Below, piece by piece: positions 6,144-8,015 of a DNA stretch of 8,015 nucleotides. The DNA comes from Bacteroidia bacterium (GTDB lineage Bacteria > Bacteroidota > Bacteroidia > Chitinophagales > Saprospiraceae), in NCBI GenBank assembly GCA_030431945.1, contig JAUIIF010000188.1, positions 1 to 8,015 of the forward strand, given 5' to 3'. The notes below the pieces were generated by a model, which saw only the letters and a program-made list of their open reading frames with translations, did not search any database and was not told where the DNA came from. Made by a program: the position numbers and the translations under genes. How positions within the stretch are numbered: the stretch's first letter is position 1; each line of letters opens with the position of its first letter.

Positions 6144-7256
6144 TTACCACATCAGCCAGTGCCCCCTGAAGCGGCCTTCACTGAATTCGAGTGCGGGGGC
6201 CGGGAATTTGAGGAAATCCAGTACGCCGAGGGTGAGGCGAACCCACCGCTTTTTGGTGGGGATGCGGCTGAAGTAAACGTCGGGACTGAGGAAAAGCTGC
6301 CGGTACCGTTCTTCCGGGTAAGCGAAGCCGATGCCCCCTTCCCGCCATACGTTGCCGTAGGCGCCGTAGACGTTCTCGGAGCCGTAGCCTACGGCTACGT
6401 TGAGCCACACGGGTAAATTGCTGCGGGGGAGGAAGGCCTTGGGGTTGACGCTCAGCCAGATCGTCTGCGCGTTATAGTCCTTCAGGTACCGCTCAAAAAA
6501 ATTAGTGCCGAAGCGGTCACGGACAACGTAGCGCAGGTTGGATTCGGCTCCGTTGTTATTAAAAACAGGGACGTCCGGGATCGGGCGCAGGTCATTGGAA
6601 ACTTTCAGGAGCATCCGCTGCTCCTGCCAGGCGATGTCCTGGACCGTGAAAAGCAGACTGCCCGACAGGTTGGCGCCCATGTCCGACCAGCTGAACCCCC
6701 ACTCGGCCGAGAAACCATCCATAACTTCAATGGTGCCCTGCAACAGGTTGGCCACCCCCAGGGCGGTGTAGCGGGCTGCAGGGCGTTTGAGGCCGGCCCA
6801 CCGCAGGCCGGCAAAGGCATAACGGCTGAACATGTAGGCGGTGAAGGCGTGGCCGGCCTTATCCATTTGGTTCCATTCCGGCCAGTCATCAAAGCTGTGG
6901 AGGCCAACTTGCTCGTAATCAGCATACCAGGTTTGGTACAGGCCGACGCTGGCGGCACCGTACAGGGCCGCGCCGGTACCCGCCGAGAGCCAGAAGCGCG
7001 ATTTGTTGAAGGTCGTATCGGGTTGCAGCCAGTTGTCCTTGGCCAGGCCAAGCAGGGGGTCGCGGCGGGTAAAATCCGGACCGTTCTGTCCATAAATTGA
7101 TCCCGTAGCGCAGCAGTGGAAAATAAAAAGGAGTAGCCCAAGTGTTAAAAAAGGGCGAGTAGTGGCCTTTTTTTGATTTTTTTTGAAAAAAAGTAGCACT
7201 TCAGGCTTCATTGAAATCGCACTTGATTTTCCTTTTATTGGGAAAATTTTCAGCAT
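6144..7256 (-). CDS. DUF2279 (YfiM-related) secreted protein
   Basis: A 370-residue protein of unknown function. The family core is LYQTWYADYEQVGLHSFDDWPEWNQMDKAGHAF from 106 to 138, with the conserved pattern W-Y, F-DD, EW-QMDK-GH, then SRYAFAGLRWAG, EVMDGFSAEWGFSWSDMGAN (177-196) and SGSLLFTVQDIAWQEQRM (198-215). These helical segments with conserved Asp, Glu and His resemble a membrane-associated or periplasmic domain, and no catalytic role is established. Residues from about 240 to the end are strand-rich with many aromatics and end in WLMW, compatible with outer-membrane association. The N-terminus is unusually long. A hydrophobic segment at 37-50 ends at IYGQ|N, consistent with signal peptidase I cleavage near 57. 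An alternative ATG at 7211 would give a more normal leader and may be the true start. Every possible start lies upstream of three homopolymer tracts (7168-7192). The gene stands alone; the next gene on the strand begins 92 bp downstream. Confidence 0.82.
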   Translation of the reverse strand: MLKIFPIKGKSSAISMKPEVLLFFKKNQKKATTRPFLTLGLLLFIFHCCATGSIYGQNGPDFTRRDPLLGLAKDNWLQPDTTFNKSRFWLSAGTGAALYGAASVGLYQTWYADYEQVGLHSFDDWPEWNQMDKAGHAFTAYMFSRYAFAGLRWAGLKRPAARYTALGVANLLQGTIEVMDGFSAEWGFSWSDMGANLSGSLLFTVQDIAWQEQRMLLKVSNDLRPIPDVPVFNNNGAESNLRYVVRDRFGTNFFERYLKDYNAQTIWLSVNPKAFLPRSNLPVWLNVAVGYGSENVYGAYGNVWREGGIGFAYPEERYRQLFLSPDVYFSRIPTKKRWVRLTLGVLDFLKFPAPALEFSEGRFRGHWLMW

Positions 7257-7440
7257 AAAGCACTGATTTTTAGGTTTTTATTTTTTATCGGGTGTCTTTT
7301 TTTATCCAAAAAAGATGAGGAATGTACATGGTCTCGGCAATTTCTTACTGCACATTTGTAATGTCGAAAGGAGGAAACGACTTGAAGACACGCCGCTCAC
7401 AATCTGATTCCCATGAAGATATGCGAGCTTAACTTAGGCA

Positions 7441-7606
7441 CAAGCGAATTGTAATCTCACACATTTTACGAAGTACGACCACTTCACGGATTTTTTCTCA
7501 GCGTAGACACTTTAACGATCTCAAGCGAATTATAATCTCAGTTATTCTAAGGCACAAACGCCCGTAATCTCATTGAACATACAAGACAAGCGAATTTGTA
7601 ATCTCA
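7441..7606 (+). repeat. Interspersed 18-20 bp direct repeats (four clear copies)
   Basis: Copies at 7441-7459 (CAAGCGAATTGTAATCTCA), 7522-7540 (CAAGCGAATTATAATCTCA), 7555-7572 (CAAACGCCCGTAATCTCA) and 7587-7606 (CAAGCGAATTTGTAATCTCA). Copies 1 and 3 also share the preceding GGCA. The last three are separated by exactly 14 bp each. The gap between copies 1 and 2 is 62 bp and may contain a decayed copy ending TTTTCTCA at 7500. A further degenerate copy sharing ATTTGTAAT-TC lies at 7347-7366. The function is unknown: operator array, iteron-like sites or a dispersed extragenic repeat are all possible. Confidence 0.75.
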
Positions 7607-7681
7607 GAAATTAGACGACATCGGAGGATTAACCCTCCAAAACTTTGGTATGTAGATAGCCTCTCAAAGCTCTTTTTTCGG

Positions 7682-7714
7682 ACCGGTTGCCCTCTAGGCG
7701 ACCGGTTTCTTTTT
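7682..7714 (+). terminator. Strong Rho-independent terminator with no upstream gene
   Basis: ACCGGTTGCC (7682-7691), a CTCTA loop and GGCGACCGGT (7697-7706) form a 10-bp stem with one G-U pair, followed by TTTCTTTTT. The minus strand lacks a T-run after the stem, so it acts only for plus-strand transcription. No plus-strand gene precedes it within the window after the M23 gene, which has its own terminator. Confidence 0.75.
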
Positions 7715-7801
7715 GCCCGGTGGCCAAGGTAGGAAGAATTCGGGGCTGCCGGAAGGGGACGGCCAATAAAATCACGGTAATAAAGTCGCTCGAAGGGCCG
7801 G

Positions 7802-7836
7802 CCGGCTCGTTCTTTCCCACTCAACCTACGAGCCGG
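7802..7836. other. Perfect 9-bp inverted repeat
   Basis: CCGGCTCGT (7802-7810) and ACGAGCCGG (7828-7836) flank a 17-base pyrimidine-rich loop. No T-run follows on either strand, so it is not a terminator. It lies about 145 bp before the TPP riboswitch promoter. A regulator site or RNA structure is possible, but its role is unknown. Confidence 0.45.
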
Positions 7837-7980
7837 ACTGCGCTTACCCCGGCACCTCCTTCCCTGACTTAGTCTCGTTTTGCTGACCCTTGCCGCTCAT
7901 CATCCCCGCCCCGCTATCGGATCAGTCGTGCAAATTTTACACTCCTGCCATCCGCCCATTTCCCTTTCCGATCCCTGTGC

Positions 7981-7988
7981 TATCTTTG
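7981..7988 (+). promoter_or_regulatory. Bacteroidota -7 promoter element of the TPP riboswitch transcript
   Basis: TATCTTTG is an exact match to TAnnTTTG. Initiation 5-8 bp downstream (about 7993-7996) would start the transcript just before the riboswitch. The -33 region (around 7959) has only a weak TTTC. Confidence 0.6.
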
Positions 7989-8000
7989 CCCGCGTAATTA

Positions 8001-8015
8001 GGGGTGCTGACTGCA
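8001..8015 (+). promoter_or_regulatory. TPP riboswitch (THI element), 5' end only, cut by window edge
   Basis: The last bases read TTA-GGGGTGCTGACTGCA. GGGGTGC after a short A/T stretch is the conserved 5' end of thiamine pyrophosphate riboswitches (P1/P2 strand), and the position a few bases after a good promoter fits. The diagnostic CTGAGA and ACC-TGAT-TGG-TAAT parts would lie beyond the window. The controlled gene, expected to be a thiamine biosynthesis or uptake gene, is not visible. Confidence 0.7.

Larger units (their letters stand above)
7257..7980. other. Long spacer without a convincing gene
   Basis: These 724 bp separate the DUF2279 gene (minus) from a TPP riboswitch (plus). Content seen: an AT-rich stretch upstream of the DUF2279 gene, a 13-bp dyad (ACATT-TGT-AATGT, 7352-7364), a direct-repeat array (7441-7606 plus degenerate copies from 7347), a small hairpin (7623-7638), a strong plus-strand terminator (7682-7714) and a 9-bp hairpin (7802-7836). 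Short reading frames here (for example minus 7570-7824 and plus 7687-7872) have no protein-like character. I see no tRNA or rRNA. Confidence 0.65.

Noticed and set aside
6605..7141. 178-codon frame on the same strand as the DUF2279 gene
   Set aside because: It is a shifted frame inside the DUF2279 gene, Pro/Ser/Arg-rich, while the main frame carries the conserved motifs.
7315..7407. 30-codon ATG frame on the plus strand (MRNVHGLGNF...)
   Set aside because: Short, without a promoter, hydrophobic signature or family resemblance, and it overlaps degenerate repeat copies.
7367..7432. AAAGGAGG followed by a TTG-started 16-codon frame
   Set aside because: A textbook Shine-Dalgarno is not how this phylum usually starts genes. 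The frame is tiny, uses TTG and has no recognisable product, so chance is the simplest reading.
7441..7606. CRISPR array
   Set aside because: Repeats are only 18-20 bp and drifted, three spacers are 14, 14 and about 62 bp, and no cas gene is near.
7570..7824. 84-codon minus-strand frame crossing the terminator and the repeats
   Set aside because: Arg/Pro/Ser-rich, unstructured composition; it runs through a strong terminator hairpin and a repeat, so it is not a plausible gene.

Overview
The window looks like chromosomal DNA from a member of the Bacteroidota, and its style suggests a Saprospiria or Lewinella-like marine lineage. That placement is inference. The evidence for the phylum is direct: two type IX secretion (T9SS) components (the PorU N-terminus and a PorP/SprF-family protein), signal peptides ending in A|Q, a DUF2279 protein of the Bacteroidota type, a YpdA-type flavoprotein, promoter-like TAnnTTTG elements, and no Shine-Dalgarno sequences in front of the main genes. 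Coding regions are GC-rich. Two spacers (about 2015-2346 and 7257-7620) are strikingly AT-rich by comparison.

Layout. (1) 1-707, minus: the N-terminal third or less of PorU, cut by the window edge. (2) 708-1003: divergent spacer between porU and a PorP/SprF gene. It holds a near-exact inverted copy of 31 bp of the porU coding sequence. (3) 1004-2014, plus: PorP/SprF outer-membrane protein. (4) 2015-2346: AT-rich spacer with a plausible promoter and a doubtful small ORF that touches the next start codon through an ATGA overlap. (5) 2347-3327, plus: membrane-anchored M23 (LytM) metallopeptidase, followed by a strong, probably bidirectional terminator. (6) 6051 to 3500, minus: a probable three-gene unit of a membrane-anchored coiled-coil protein, DNA polymerase IV (dinB, overlapping the first gene by 38 bp) and a YpdA-family putative bacillithiol disulfide reductase. 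(7) 7256-6144, minus: secreted DUF2279 protein with three homopolymer tracts in its leader. (8) 7257-8015: no convincing gene. It holds an array of 19-20 bp direct repeats, an orphan plus-strand terminator, a 9-bp hairpin and, at the very end, a Bacteroidota-type promoter with the first bases of a probable TPP riboswitch.

Functionally the left half is envelope and secretion biology: T9SS sortase, PorP-like partner, cell-wall hydrolase. The middle is a possible stress cluster of translesion polymerase and thiol redox. No complete new system is evident. The most unexplained parts are the repeat array with its orphan terminator (7347-7714), the porU-derived inverted repeat, and the replacement of the YpdA active-site cysteine by serine.
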